DNA of 64,000 bases from contig NZ_LN831279.1 in NCBI RefSeq assembly GCF_900069005.2, positions 3,244,390-3,308,389 of the forward strand. The letters are read 5' to 3'. Both the position numbers and the translations under genes were made by a program. The notes under the pieces are model-generated. The model searched no databases. It was not told the origin of the DNA and worked only from the letters and a program-made list of their open reading frames with translations. Shown piece by piece: positions 1 through 7,561 of this stretch; position 1 is the stretch's first letter; each line of letters starts with the position of its first letter. The stretch comes from Paenibacillus sp. GM2 (GTDB taxonomy: Bacteria; Bacillota; Bacilli; Paenibacillales; Paenibacillaceae).

Positions 1-3000
1 GTCCATCGCCGTCATAACCAAATTGAATACGGCCCACTTCATCCTTGGCCTGCAGCAGTTGACCAGCGGCATCATATTTATACGTAGTCTCTTGATCCCG
101 GGCATTGCTTCGCCCGCTCATCCAGCCTCGCTCATCATACGTATAACGCCGACTTCCTCCCGAAGCATTTGCTTCCTCGACTAACAAGCCGCTTCGGTCA
201 TAACGAAGCTGCGTGGTATTGCCGTTGGCATCCGTATAAGAAGTAAGCTTGTTCTCCCCATCATAGCTCTGCGTATAGCGGGCTACGTCTTCCTCGATCA
301 CTTCCTGCAAGCGATGTGCCGCATCATAGCGATACTCGGTTACTTTTCCTGCCGCGTCCGTCCGCTCTACAACCTGATGCATTGCATTAAACCGGTGACG
401 AGTGGTATGGCCCAGACCATCGGTTACTCCTAGCGGATTTCCTGCCGCATCATAGGCGAGACTCAGTACGGTCCGACCTTCCGCATCTGTCACCGTCAGT
501 TGCCGTCCGGCGGCATCGTAGGTATACGCGACAGGTCGTCCTAACGGATCGATGATCTGGCTGATCCGGCCCGCTTCGCTATATTCGAAACGTGTAACGG
601 CCCCGGCTGCATCCTGCTCCGAGATCAAGCGATCCTCTGCATCATAAGAATAGCGCTTCGTATTCCCCAGTGGATCGGTAATTGTCTCGACTTGTCCGCT
701 TGGCGTATAAGTATATCTCGTCGCAGCTCCGGAAGGCATACGCACCTCCAGAAGCTGATCGTTCTCGTTATACGTATAGTTCCACGTTCTTCCTAAGGAA
801 TCGATCACTTGTGTCAAATTATCCTTGGCATCATAAATCCGGCGCAGTTTACCATCCAAAGCATCTCTGACGCCATTCATCCGGCCTGCTTCGTCATAGC
901 TTACTGTCCGAAGTCGGCCTTCTCCGTCTTCTATCGCGATCAACTGGCCGCTCTCTCCGTACTCAAACTTCGTTACACCGCCATTGAAGTCCTGGTAAGA
1001 GATACGCTGACCGTGTTCGTTATATTGAATTTTCGAAGATGTTCCATCCGGCTTAGTGATGCCAGCAAGGCGTCCGTGCTCATCATATCGATAGGAAGTC
1101 ACTCGGCCCAGAGCATCTCGTTCCTCGATCAATCCATATCGCTCATCGTAGCGATAGGAAGTTGTATTCCCAAGCGGATCGGTCCAGGAGATGAGTTGTC
1201 CGTTGGAATCATACAACTTCTGAGTTGTCTCCCCAAGCGGATTTGTTGCACTCGTCTCGAGCCCCGTCTCGCTGTACGTAAACTTTTGCGTACTTCCATC
1301 AACTTCTGTCACCTCAAGCAGCAGATAGTTCTCATCATGCAGGAACTGACGCTGTTCTCCCAGACGGTTCGTCAGAGTCGTCCGAGTGAACCACGGCTGG
1401 CTTTCCGTATCGTATTCTAATCGGTTAACCCTTCCCTCGGCATCCTCTTGGGCAATGATCCGGTACTGTTCATCATATGTATTCGCAAATTCTAGTTGTC
1501 CATTAATCAACATCTGCAAGATCCGGCCTTCCGAATCACAAACGAATTCGGTCGATATCCCCGTTGGATTCACGTATTCTCGTAGATAACCTTGCTCATG
1601 ATAGTGAAGCGTCACTTCTCTGGAGCCATCACTGATCGATTGAAGCAGTCCTTCTTCGTTATATGTCAAAGTAAAAGAGCGATCCGTTAAAGAATCGGTC
1701 AAAGAGACGAGCTGTTCTTGTTCGTCATAACCGGCTTCTAGTATAAGGCCATAAGGATCGACATGAGCTTGCAGTTGCCCCTCCGAGTTGAACTGATATC
1801 GCTCCCGGGAAGAACGCAGCTCCAGCTCATAGCCAGATTCCAACTGACGCAAAATATCTCCCTGTACGTCGATATCCCGGCTGCGGTAGCTTCCATCCTC
1901 CTGACGGATAAAACGGTTGCGACGCCCCGCATTCCACCAGACGGTAATGGTACCCATTTCCTCCTTCTCCCACTCCAACCGAAGCGCATAGTTATGCGTC
2001 CAGGCCAAGCCCAGCTCACTGCGCTGCAGAAGGCCGGAGTTATAGTCCAGTACAAGCTCCCAGGTCGTAGCCCCGTAGAGCTTCATGACCGGATGCTTGA
2101 TAAACTGATGCCCTGTTCCCGCATGGATCGGGTCCGAAACGTGACTGAGGCTATTTCGCTGTGCTGAATTCATTTGCTGTACGCTTCCCCCATTAGACTG
2201 AGAAGGTTTGCTTCTTATTGTAAAATCCCCTACTTTTCTCTCTGCCTCAACTACATTCTCAGCCTGCCTCACTCCAGAAGCCACATCTCCGCCTGCATTC
2301 GCCGACTTCCCGGCTGCAGATAGACCACCGGCAACTGCAGCGCCCCCAGCTCCGGCGATACCTGCTGCTACTACTCCTCCATCTGTGATCGTCTCACCAG
2401 TCTTGGCTCCACCTGAGACTTTACTACCATCGGCGACCACCTCTACGACTCTGTCGGCAGATTTTATATCGTGAGCAGCATCCGCTATCTTACCTCCGGT
2501 ACCTATTGCATCTCCGATCTTCTCAGTAGCCTTTGCAGTTTCCGTTACACCTTCTACGACTCGTTCCCCTGATTTCACAGCATCCGTCACACCGGTCACT
2601 TTGCTAACTAAGGCAATACCTCCAGCGGCTTCCGTGGCTACTTTACCAAGCTTTGCTGTAGCAGAGACGCCCTTACCCAGCGGTCCCAGAATACCCACTC
2701 CCCGTTCCCACAAAGCCAGCTTGTCGCCAGTCACTAAATCACGACCGGTTACTGCCTCAATCAGTCCCTTGGCATTGCCAACAATCGGTACGAAGTCGAG
2801 TGCCATGCTCACTGCGATCCCAATAAACTTCCAGGCACCGGCACTAATGAGCGGTTTGCCCTTGCCATCCGCCTCCTGGAACTGCTCACCCTTCCGCTGT
2901 GACAGCTTTGACAGTTCCTCCAGCTCTTGACGAATCTCCTGAAGCTGCTGATTAATCGTCTGATAGGTGCTATCCACATCCGAACGGCGCCGGCTCTCCA

Positions 3001-3118
3001 GCGTTAATTGACCCATCGCCCGCCGCAGGCTCGATTGGATGCTCTCCAATTGTGCCTCCGCTTGCCTCAGATCTCTCCCGGTCTGCTGCAGGTCGGAGAC
3101 GTTGACTTCGATCTTCAA
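1..3118 (-). CDS. RHS-repeat polymorphic toxin, T7SS substrate type (3' part outside window)
   Basis: This frame is open from a TTG at 3118 to the left edge, giving 1039 residues without a stop. The TTG follows an AGGGGGA ribosome binding site. Domains in order: a helical WXG/LXG-like N-terminus (about 1-90, starting MKIEVNVSDLQ); a hydrophobic glycine-rich pre-toxin segment of the PT-TG kind (ALDFVPIVGNAKG, then GILGPLGKG); a low-complexity Ala/Gly/Val stretch; a DUF6531-like block (DPIHAGTGHQF); then more than 20 YD/RHS repeats of the form YDxxGxL/YxYDExGR. In this family the RHS repeats form a cocoon around a C-terminal toxin tip. That tip lies to the left of base 1, so the activity is unknown. 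The two WXG100-like genes immediately upstream are the likely secretion partners. Confidence 0.9.
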   Translation of the reverse strand, partial: MKIEVNVSDLQQTGRDLRQAEAQLESIQSSLRRAMGQLTLESRRRSDVDSTYQTINQQLQEIRQELEELSKLSQRKGEQFQEADGKGKPLISAGAWKFIGIAVSMALDFVPIVGNAKGLIEAVTGRDLVTGDKLALWERGVGILGPLGKGVSATAKLGKVATEAAGGIALVSKVTGVTDAVKSGERVVEGVTETAKATEKIGDAIGTGGKIADAAHDIKSADRVVEVVADGSKVSGGAKTGETITDGGVVAAGIAGAGGAAVAGGLSAAGKSANAGGDVASGVRQAENVVEAERKVGDFTIRSKPSQSNGGSVQQMNSAQRNSLSHVSDPIHAGTGHQFIKHPVMKLYGATTWELVLDYNSGLLQRSELGLAWTHNYALRLEWEKEEMGTITVWWNAGRRNRFIRQEDGSYRSRDIDVQGDILRQLESGYELELRSSRERYQFNSEGQLQAHVDPYGLILEAGYDEQEQLVSLTDSLTDRSFTLTYNEEGLLQSISDGSREVTLHYHEQGYLREYVNPTGISTEFVCDSEGRILQMLINGQLEFANTYDEQYRIIAQEDAEGRVNRLEYDTESQPWFTRTTLTNRLGEQRQFLHDENYLLLEVTEVDGSTQKFTYSETGLETSATNPLGETTQKLYDSNGQLISWTDPLGNTTSYRYDERYGLIEERDALGRVTSYRYDEHGRLAGITKPDGTSSKIQYNEHGQRISYQDFNGGVTKFEYGESGQLIAIEDGEGRLRTVSYDEAGRMNGVRDALDGKLRRIYDAKDNLTQVIDSLGRTWNYTYNENDQLLEVRMPSGAATRYTYTPSGQVETITDPLGNTKRYSYDAEDRLISEQDAAGAVTRFEYSEAGRISQIIDPLGRPVAYTYDAAGRQLTVTDAEGRTVLSLAYDAAGNPLGVTDGLGHTTRHRFNAMHQVVERTDAAGKVTEYRYDAAHRLQEVIEEDVARYTQSYDGENKLTSYTDANGNTTQLRYDRSGLLVEEANASGGSRRYTYDERGWMSGRSNARDQETTYKYDAAGQLLQAKDEVGRIQFGYDGDG

Positions 3119-3130
3119 TCCAATTCCCCC

Positions 3131-3469
3131 TTAGCGATTCTTACTGGCTGCTCGGGCATACGCCTCTTGCTGACGTCGGGCTAGCTCTTCCTGCTCTCTT
3201 CTTCGATCCTCTGCAAGGTCAGCTTGGCGGAATGCTTCAGCAATTCGTTCCAATGTGTCTGCAAAGGCATTCATCTTATCCGCTGTGCGACCCATCTTGC
3301 TATTCGTTGATCGAAAACCTTGAATAAACCACTGATAAGCATTGCCTTTCCAGACTATCGATGACACTCCCTGATTTAATCGAGAGGCTTCGCTTGTTAA
3401 TTTACCGCTTCCTGCACGTACTTGCTTAGCGATGCTCTGCAACTCATACACATCCGCACGGATTGGCAT
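3131..3469 (-). CDS. WXG100-like T7SS partner protein, 112 aa
   Basis: This is a small helical protein with a central WKG (WXG) motif near residue 40 between two predicted amphipathic helices, as in WXG100 proteins. The C-terminus is a charged Arg/Glu/Gln-rich coiled tail (EDRRREQEELARRQQEAY), so it is slightly longer than the usual 90-100 residues. It lies 12 bp upstream of the RHS toxin and 17 bp downstream of a second WXG100-like gene. In LXG/RHS toxin operons such small helical proteins bind the toxin N-terminus and form the secretion signal. That role is inferred here from position and fold. Confidence 0.8.
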   Translation of the reverse strand: MPIRADVYELQSIAKQVRAGSGKLTSEASRLNQGVSSIVWKGNAYQWFIQGFRSTNSKMGRTADKMNAFADTLERIAEAFRQADLAEDRRREQEELARRQQEAYARAASKNR

Positions 3470-3486
3470 AAGTTCATTTCCCCCTT

Positions 3487-3768
3487 TTAATAAGTAGTTG
3501 AATCCGCCTGACTAAACCGCTTGGCTATTGCATTCAGTTCGTCTCCAACATCCTTGAGCATTGCAGAGACACTCTCAAGCTGCTTATGTGCATCCGTATA
3601 AGAGGAGTAGAAGCGCTCTCTCGAATTTCCCTCCCAATCTCCCTGCAAGCCATCAATTAATGACTTCAGTTCCTTGGCCATGTTCAGATTCTCTTCACTG
3701 CAGCGTAAGAAGCGATCCCCAATCGTATGAATTTGTTCCGGTTCAATTTTAATCTTCTTAGCCATCAT
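3487..3768 (-). CDS. WXG100-like T7SS partner protein, 93 aa
   Basis: This protein has WXG100 size and layout: helix, WEG turn (GDWEGNSRERF), helix, and an end of the AIAKRFSQAD type, close to the YxxxD/E-like signal region of EsxA-type proteins. Two adjacent ATG codons (3768 and 3765) follow AAGGAG, so the start is uncertain by one residue. The stop codon of the preceding 264-residue gene abuts the start. Together with the next gene it forms a pair feeding the RHS toxin. It is distinct from EsxA at 7196-7468, so at least three WXG proteins serve this locus. Confidence 0.82.
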   Translation of the reverse strand: MMAKKIKIEPEQIHTIGDRFLRCSEENLNMAKELKSLIDGLQGDWEGNSRERFYSSYTDAHKQLESVSAMLKDVGDELNAIAKRFSQADSTTY

Positions 3769-4563
3769 CTATGCTCCTTCCAATACGATATCGAACTGCT
3801 CGGCAAATCTAAGTAACGAATCCAAGAATATCTGAGGCTGATAAGCCTCAATTCGAAGTACCTGATCATCCGGTTCAGTGACAAGATACAATTCATTGTT
3901 GTCGTGAGCATAATGATAGGCTTCCTGATACCAAGCCGATCCAACTCTTCTCCAATACACAACTGAACCATCCTTCTGACCATGATGAAAAGTATTCACA
4001 ATAGAATGCGCCGCTTCATCATCACATCCGGAACTAACCAGCTTATGAATTTGCAACTCCTGATCCAACTGATTCCATCGATTCCAATCCATCTCCATTA
4101 AGTCCACCCGACAATCCCGCTCCGACTGCAATTGAAGTGGAAAAAAACCAAGCAACACATTCATCGACAACTCTGCATTAGCCACCGGACATAGAATAAC
4201 CTCATTCTCCTCGTCACTAGTTCGTTCTACTACAATCTGCGGCAAGAAATATAAGAAGGCATCATAGTGCTCTACGCCGCGAATATCTTTCTTGGCATGA
4301 ATGACATCTTCTGCCCCACACGCTGCTATACAAATGCCTAACACATCATCGATAATCAAGCTGGAATCAGAGGCTGAATCGATCTTCAAATACCCTAAAT
4401 CCAGAAGCTGCTTCTTAATGGCTTCATACTCTTCCTCTAGCTCCTCTATGAGAAATCCCCGATAAGGATCTTCAAATCCGGCAACATTATGTATCTCCAT
4501 CATCTGGGTCAAAAAGAAGAATTGCCCCTTCGTAAGCTGAAAAATAAAATTTTCCTGTTCCAT
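3769..4563 (-). CDS. putative T7SS effector chaperone (EsaE/EspG-like), 264 aa
   Basis: This is a soluble acidic protein of 264 residues with no signal peptide or membrane segment. The opening (LTKGQFFFLTQMMEIHN..., then a long Glu-rich helix EELEEEYEAIKKQLLDLGYL) resembles EspG/EsaE-type proteins that hold T7SS substrates before export. The similarity is judged by eye and is weak. The gene sits between the kinase-like gene (15 bp upstream) and the WXG partners of the RHS toxin (abutting downstream), where an effector chaperone would be expected. An AGGAGG site precedes the ATG. The function is inferred from position. Confidence 0.5.
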   Translation of the reverse strand: MEQENFIFQLTKGQFFFLTQMMEIHNVAGFEDPYRGFLIEELEEEYEAIKKQLLDLGYLKIDSASDSSLIIDDVLGICIAACGAEDVIHAKKDIRGVEHYDAFLYFLPQIVVERTSDEENEVILCPVANAELSMNVLLGFFPLQLQSERDCRVDLMEMDWNRWNQLDQELQIHKLVSSGCDDEAAHSIVNTFHHGQKDGSVVYWRRVGSAWYQEAYHYAHDNNELYLVTEPDDQVLRIEAYQPQIFLDSLLRFAEQFDIVLEGA

Positions 4564-4578
4564 GCCGCCTCATTCCTC

Positions 4579-6024
4579 CTAAAAATGATTAAAAATATAG
4601 AATGCAAGTGCTAAAACGATAAGCATCACCGAGACAATGAGCGTTATAAGCCATACATTTCGATAAATGGATCCATTAGGAATCTCTTCTTCGGATTTCA
4701 GCAAGCTTTTAATAGGTGAAGTAGAAGTGCTGTCGGAGACATAAGAATTGTCAATTGCCTGCTGAACCTCAGCCATGGCGATTTCAATTTCCCGCAAAAT
4801 AGATGGATTATCCGCGTACTGTTCTACTAACTTTCCATATTCCCACAAAGCAGAAGGAAGTTTATTTTGCCCTTCTAAGCTGCGCGCTTTTAACAGGGCT
4901 GCTTCCATCTCTTTACTAGGAAAATCCCGCATAGCAAGCGGATTGACGGGCTCGTTGGGAACCCCATCTTCAAGGGGTTCTTCTTGCCCTATCCCTTGTA
5001 TAGCTTTATTAACGATATCCGTTTCCTGAGACTGAGAATTAGGCGTTTCTGGCTCTCTTTTCCTTTTTACCGAGGATAGCTCAATCGCCCACTCACCGAA
5101 CGATGGACATAGATTTAGTTGCTCAGCATTCCATACTCTGGCGAACATTCCTGAGACGACGACACCATAGTTCTCCTCAAGCACCCGCAGCAGCAACGAG
5201 AAGCGTTCGCATTCTTTCTGCATCTCCTGCGGATCGAAGAAGCTTTCCCCCCAGGACATACCGCGAACCTCCGCACTGCTCCATGCCAATATTTCAGCCA
5301 GAAGCACTCCCCCAGAGAAGCGATTATAATGGAGCCCCCACGGGTATTCTTCATGGTGATGGACAGGCATATAACCGTTCAGTCCCTCAGGTAAATAATC
5401 AGGTTCTAGGAATCCCTCCATGAACATATCTTCCACATCAATCAACTCTACCTTTGCCGGTTCATCCCATGACGTAGTCTCAGGAATATCGCATAACATT
5501 AAATTACTGGACGATAGGTCAATATGTGCGGCTCCCTTTTGCTCCATTTCAGCAAGAGTATTAGCTAGAGCCAGCGCCAGACTCCGGCATTGTTCAACGC
5601 TCAGCCCGGTTCTCCCCAGCAATACATCCGTCCAGGTTAATCCCTCGATCCAGGGCATAATTGAGCTATATAACAACTCAGGGTATTCCTGAAGTAATTC
5701 CATATCCTGCTGCGGATTAAGAATCTCCCGGGCACAGACGCTTAATCCCTCTACTTGCGATAATTCATGAAATTGCGACAAGGTATTGATGGCGGCAGGA
5801 TTCCTAAACAGTGGACGGTAGATCTTCAGAGCAGCCGCGCGACTATTATCAGAATGCAACAGCTTGTATACTGTGCCTTGCCTTCCTTCTTGGCCATAAG
5901 GTGTTCCTGGAAACAAAGGATGCTCGGCGATCGTATATATCTGTTCACGAATACAGAACTGACTTCCTGCTTCAGGTGGAAACATGCTGATTAGCTCCCT
6001 TTTGAATTCAAAATATTCACTCAT
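4579..6024 (-). CDS. membrane-anchored protein kinase-like protein of the T7SS locus, 481 aa
   Basis: Residues about 30-320 read as a Ser/Thr protein-kinase fold. There is a beta3 lysine in AALKIY (K67), a catalytic loop HIDLSSSN with D169 and N174, and a metal-binding Asp in LIDVED (D196). A Pro/Ser/Glu-rich linker and a short helical repeat region (about 365-430) follow. One transmembrane segment lies at 457-478 with almost nothing beyond it, so the kinase domain should be cytoplasmic. EssB/YukC of other T7SSb loci is also a kinase-fold membrane protein, but a pseudokinase with a large outside domain. This protein keeps the catalytic residues and lacks the outside domain. It may replace EssB or act as a regulator. 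The kinase fold is well supported; its role is inference. Confidence 0.75.
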   Translation of the reverse strand: MSEYFEFKRELISMFPPEAGSQFCIREQIYTIAEHPLFPGTPYGQEGRQGTVYKLLHSDNSRAAALKIYRPLFRNPAAINTLSQFHELSQVEGLSVCAREILNPQQDMELLQEYPELLYSSIMPWIEGLTWTDVLLGRTGLSVEQCRSLALALANTLAEMEQKGAAHIDLSSSNLMLCDIPETTSWDEPAKVELIDVEDMFMEGFLEPDYLPEGLNGYMPVHHHEEYPWGLHYNRFSGGVLLAEILAWSSAEVRGMSWGESFFDPQEMQKECERFSLLLRVLEENYGVVVSGMFARVWNAEQLNLCPSFGEWAIELSSVKRKREPETPNSQSQETDIVNKAIQGIGQEEPLEDGVPNEPVNPLAMRDFPSKEMEAALLKARSLEGQNKLPSALWEYGKLVEQYADNPSILREIEIAMAEVQQAIDNSYVSDSTSTSPIKSLLKSEEEIPNGSIYRNVWLITLIVSVMLIVLALAFYIFNHF

Positions 6025-6039
6025 AGTATCTATCCATAA

Positions 6040-6333
6040 TTAAGAATGATTGGAAACCGTCGAATAGGATTGTACCCTCTCAATTCTTAGGTAATAACCA
6101 TCCATGACCCCCAGATCTTGAAGGCTCATAGTAGGCTGAACTGCCTTCCATTCCGTTCCACCGCCGTTAATAAACCATCGGCAACTGGTAAAATCCCCGC
6201 CAAAGGCCATCCATTCGTTAATCCCCCGCAGCATTGGTTCAATGATATCAACGAGCGGCGCATTGTTCGGCAATTCCAAATCAATCTTCTTACCGGTAGA
6301 GTCTATGATAAGCGTAATTAATGTTCTATCCAT
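6040..6333 (-). CDS. YukD/EsaB-like ubiquitin-fold protein
   Basis: This 97-residue protein has the pattern of YukD/EsaB: a beta-hairpin start (TLITLIIDSTGKKIDLELP), a central helix, and a C-terminal strand (LGVMDGYYLRIERV). In Bacillus and Staphylococcus this ubiquitin-like protein is a small cytoplasmic component required for T7SSb function. It lies 15 bp upstream of the kinase gene and 20 bp downstream of the VWA gene in one transcription unit. It is slightly longer than the usual ~80 residues because of an inserted loop (GGDFTSCRWFINGGG). Confidence 0.75.
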   Translation of the reverse strand: MDRTLITLIIDSTGKKIDLELPNNAPLVDIIEPMLRGINEWMAFGGDFTSCRWFINGGGTEWKAVQPTMSLQDLGVMDGYYLRIERVQSYSTVSNHS

Positions 6334-6353
6334 CTGTTATTTCTAACTCCCTT

Positions 6354-7109
6354 CTAACCTCTTATAGGCGTTGAGGCCGACATTTGGAAACCCAGAGATA
6401 CCAAGTCCGCGCTTGTTCCAGGCAGCATCATCAGAGCTCCCGGCCGAATGGAGTAGGCGGATTCCATCATCATCTCCCGATAGCTTTCGGGAATAATAGA
6501 GGACATCCTCATTAACTTCGCCGAATAGGGGTCTTCAGTAGGAGAGTCCGGCATTAGCCCCTTCCAGGACCTAACATCCTTCACCTTGCTATAAACGGCC
6601 TCATCCGTTAGAAAAATATTCTCAATAAGAACATTTCCATCGGGTACCGCCATTTCCATAATCCGCTTGGCAATAGGCTCAGGATCCTCTCCAGTGTATA
6701 CACCATCAGTCATATGACAGATGATCGGAGCCGGACAGTGCTCCATGCCCAGAAGCTCATGCTGCAACAGCTTCTCGGCCTGCTTGAACGCCTTCGCAGT
6801 ATCCGTAAATCTCTTGGGGTACAGCTCCGGCATATTTCCCAGATTGGCGATTCTATCAATCGACTTCACTCCATCCAGAAGATCATAGACTTCGTCACTA
6901 TAGGCCAATATGCTGATCCGGTAACGTGGAGATAGACTAGAACCCTTTGTCGAACGGTAGATGATCTGTCTGATCGCCGTTTTCAGGGCATCATTTACCA
7001 CATCCATCCTACGGCGTCCTTCAAATTCCAACGTCATCGATCCGCTAATATCCAATAAATATATAATTAAGGCAGGCGTGCTTCCCGTGGCCTGAATCTG
7101 ATATTTCAC
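6354..7109 (-). CDS. von Willebrand factor A domain protein of the T7SS locus
   Basis: This is a 251-residue soluble VWA domain with an intact MIDAS motif DISGS at residues 20-24 and a later MTDGVY segment. It has no signal peptide, so it should act in the cytoplasm. The start is a GTG after GAGGGG. It is the first gene after the esxA terminator and leads the unit VWA, YukD-like, kinase, chaperone, WXG, WXG, RHS toxin. VWA domains bind partner proteins through a metal ion, and VWA plus kinase pairs are common in bacterial regulatory systems. The specific partner here is unknown. Confidence 0.8.
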   Translation of the reverse strand: MKYQIQATGSTPALIIYLLDISGSMTLEFEGRRRMDVVNDALKTAIRQIIYRSTKGSSLSPRYRISILAYSDEVYDLLDGVKSIDRIANLGNMPELYPKRFTDTAKAFKQAEKLLQHELLGMEHCPAPIICHMTDGVYTGEDPEPIAKRIMEMAVPDGNVLIENIFLTDEAVYSKVKDVRSWKGLMPDSPTEDPYSAKLMRMSSIIPESYREMMMESAYSIRPGALMMLPGTSADLVSLGFQMSASTPIRG

Positions 7110-7145
7110 GTTGATTACCCCTCATGGTTCTTAATAGAAATAGAT

Positions 7146-7184
7146 TAAAGGCCAGGCCATAATCTATACCTGGCCTGGCCTTTA
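7146..7184 (-). terminator. rho-independent terminator after esxA
   Basis: A 13-bp GC-rich stem (AAAGGCCAGGCCA paired with TGGCCTGGCCTTT) lies 12 bp past the esxA stop. It separates essC-esxA from the VWA-to-RHS unit. Because WXG proteins are needed in excess, such a terminator fits high esxA expression with limited read-through. Confidence 0.75.
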
Positions 7185-7195
7185 GCTTACTGATT

Positions 7196-7468
7196 TTAAC
7201 CTTGTTGATCGGCTTGTCTAAAGCGATTAGCGATAGTCTTTAATTCTTCGGAGATAGCCTTAAGGTTCTCTATGTATGTCTGCATATTCTTCTTATCTAC
7301 CTCATATCTCTGAATGAATTTATTTTGAGTTGCCCCATCCCATTGAGACTGCAGCGATGAAATCGCGGAGTTCAATTTACTAGTTAATTGCTCACTTTGA
7401 GAAGCACCATCCAAGAACTGTTTAGCAATCTGATCCATTTCCTCAGGTGTAATTAAAATACGGGCCAT
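7196..7468 (-). CDS. esxA: EsxA, WXG100 secreted protein
   Basis: This is a canonical 90-residue WXG100 protein: helix (ITPEEMDQIAKQF), SQWDGATQNKF with the WXG turn, a second helix, and a C-terminal KTIANRFRQADQQ tail. EsxA dimers are exported by the EssC ATPase and are also needed for secretion of other substrates. It is encoded 93 bp downstream of essC. It has its own sigma-A-like promoter (7510-7538), an AGGAGG site, and a strong terminator just after the stop, so it can be made in excess over the machine. Confidence 0.93.
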   Translation of the reverse strand: MARILITPEEMDQIAKQFLDGASQSEQLTSKLNSAISSLQSQWDGATQNKFIQRYEVDKKNMQTYIENLKAISEELKTIANRFRQADQQG

Positions 7469-7509
7469 GAAATTTCCTCCTCAAATAGAAAATATAGGTT
7501 TATGATATA

Positions 7510-7538
7510 ATAGTACTAAATTCACATCTGCTCTTCAA
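7510..7538 (-). promoter_or_regulatory. sigma-A-like promoter of esxA
   Basis: On the minus strand TTGAAG (7538-7533) and TACTAT (7515-7510) are separated by exactly 17 bp, inside the 93-bp gap between essC and esxA. It would give esxA a transcript of its own. It is read by eye and untested. Confidence 0.5.
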
Positions 7539-7561
7539 TACAATTATTTACAGTAAAATCA

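Noticed and set aside
809..1420. Plus-strand 203-residue open frame
   Set aside because: It lies antisense to the RHS repeat coding frame, has no ribosome site, and owes its openness to the regular codons of the repeats.
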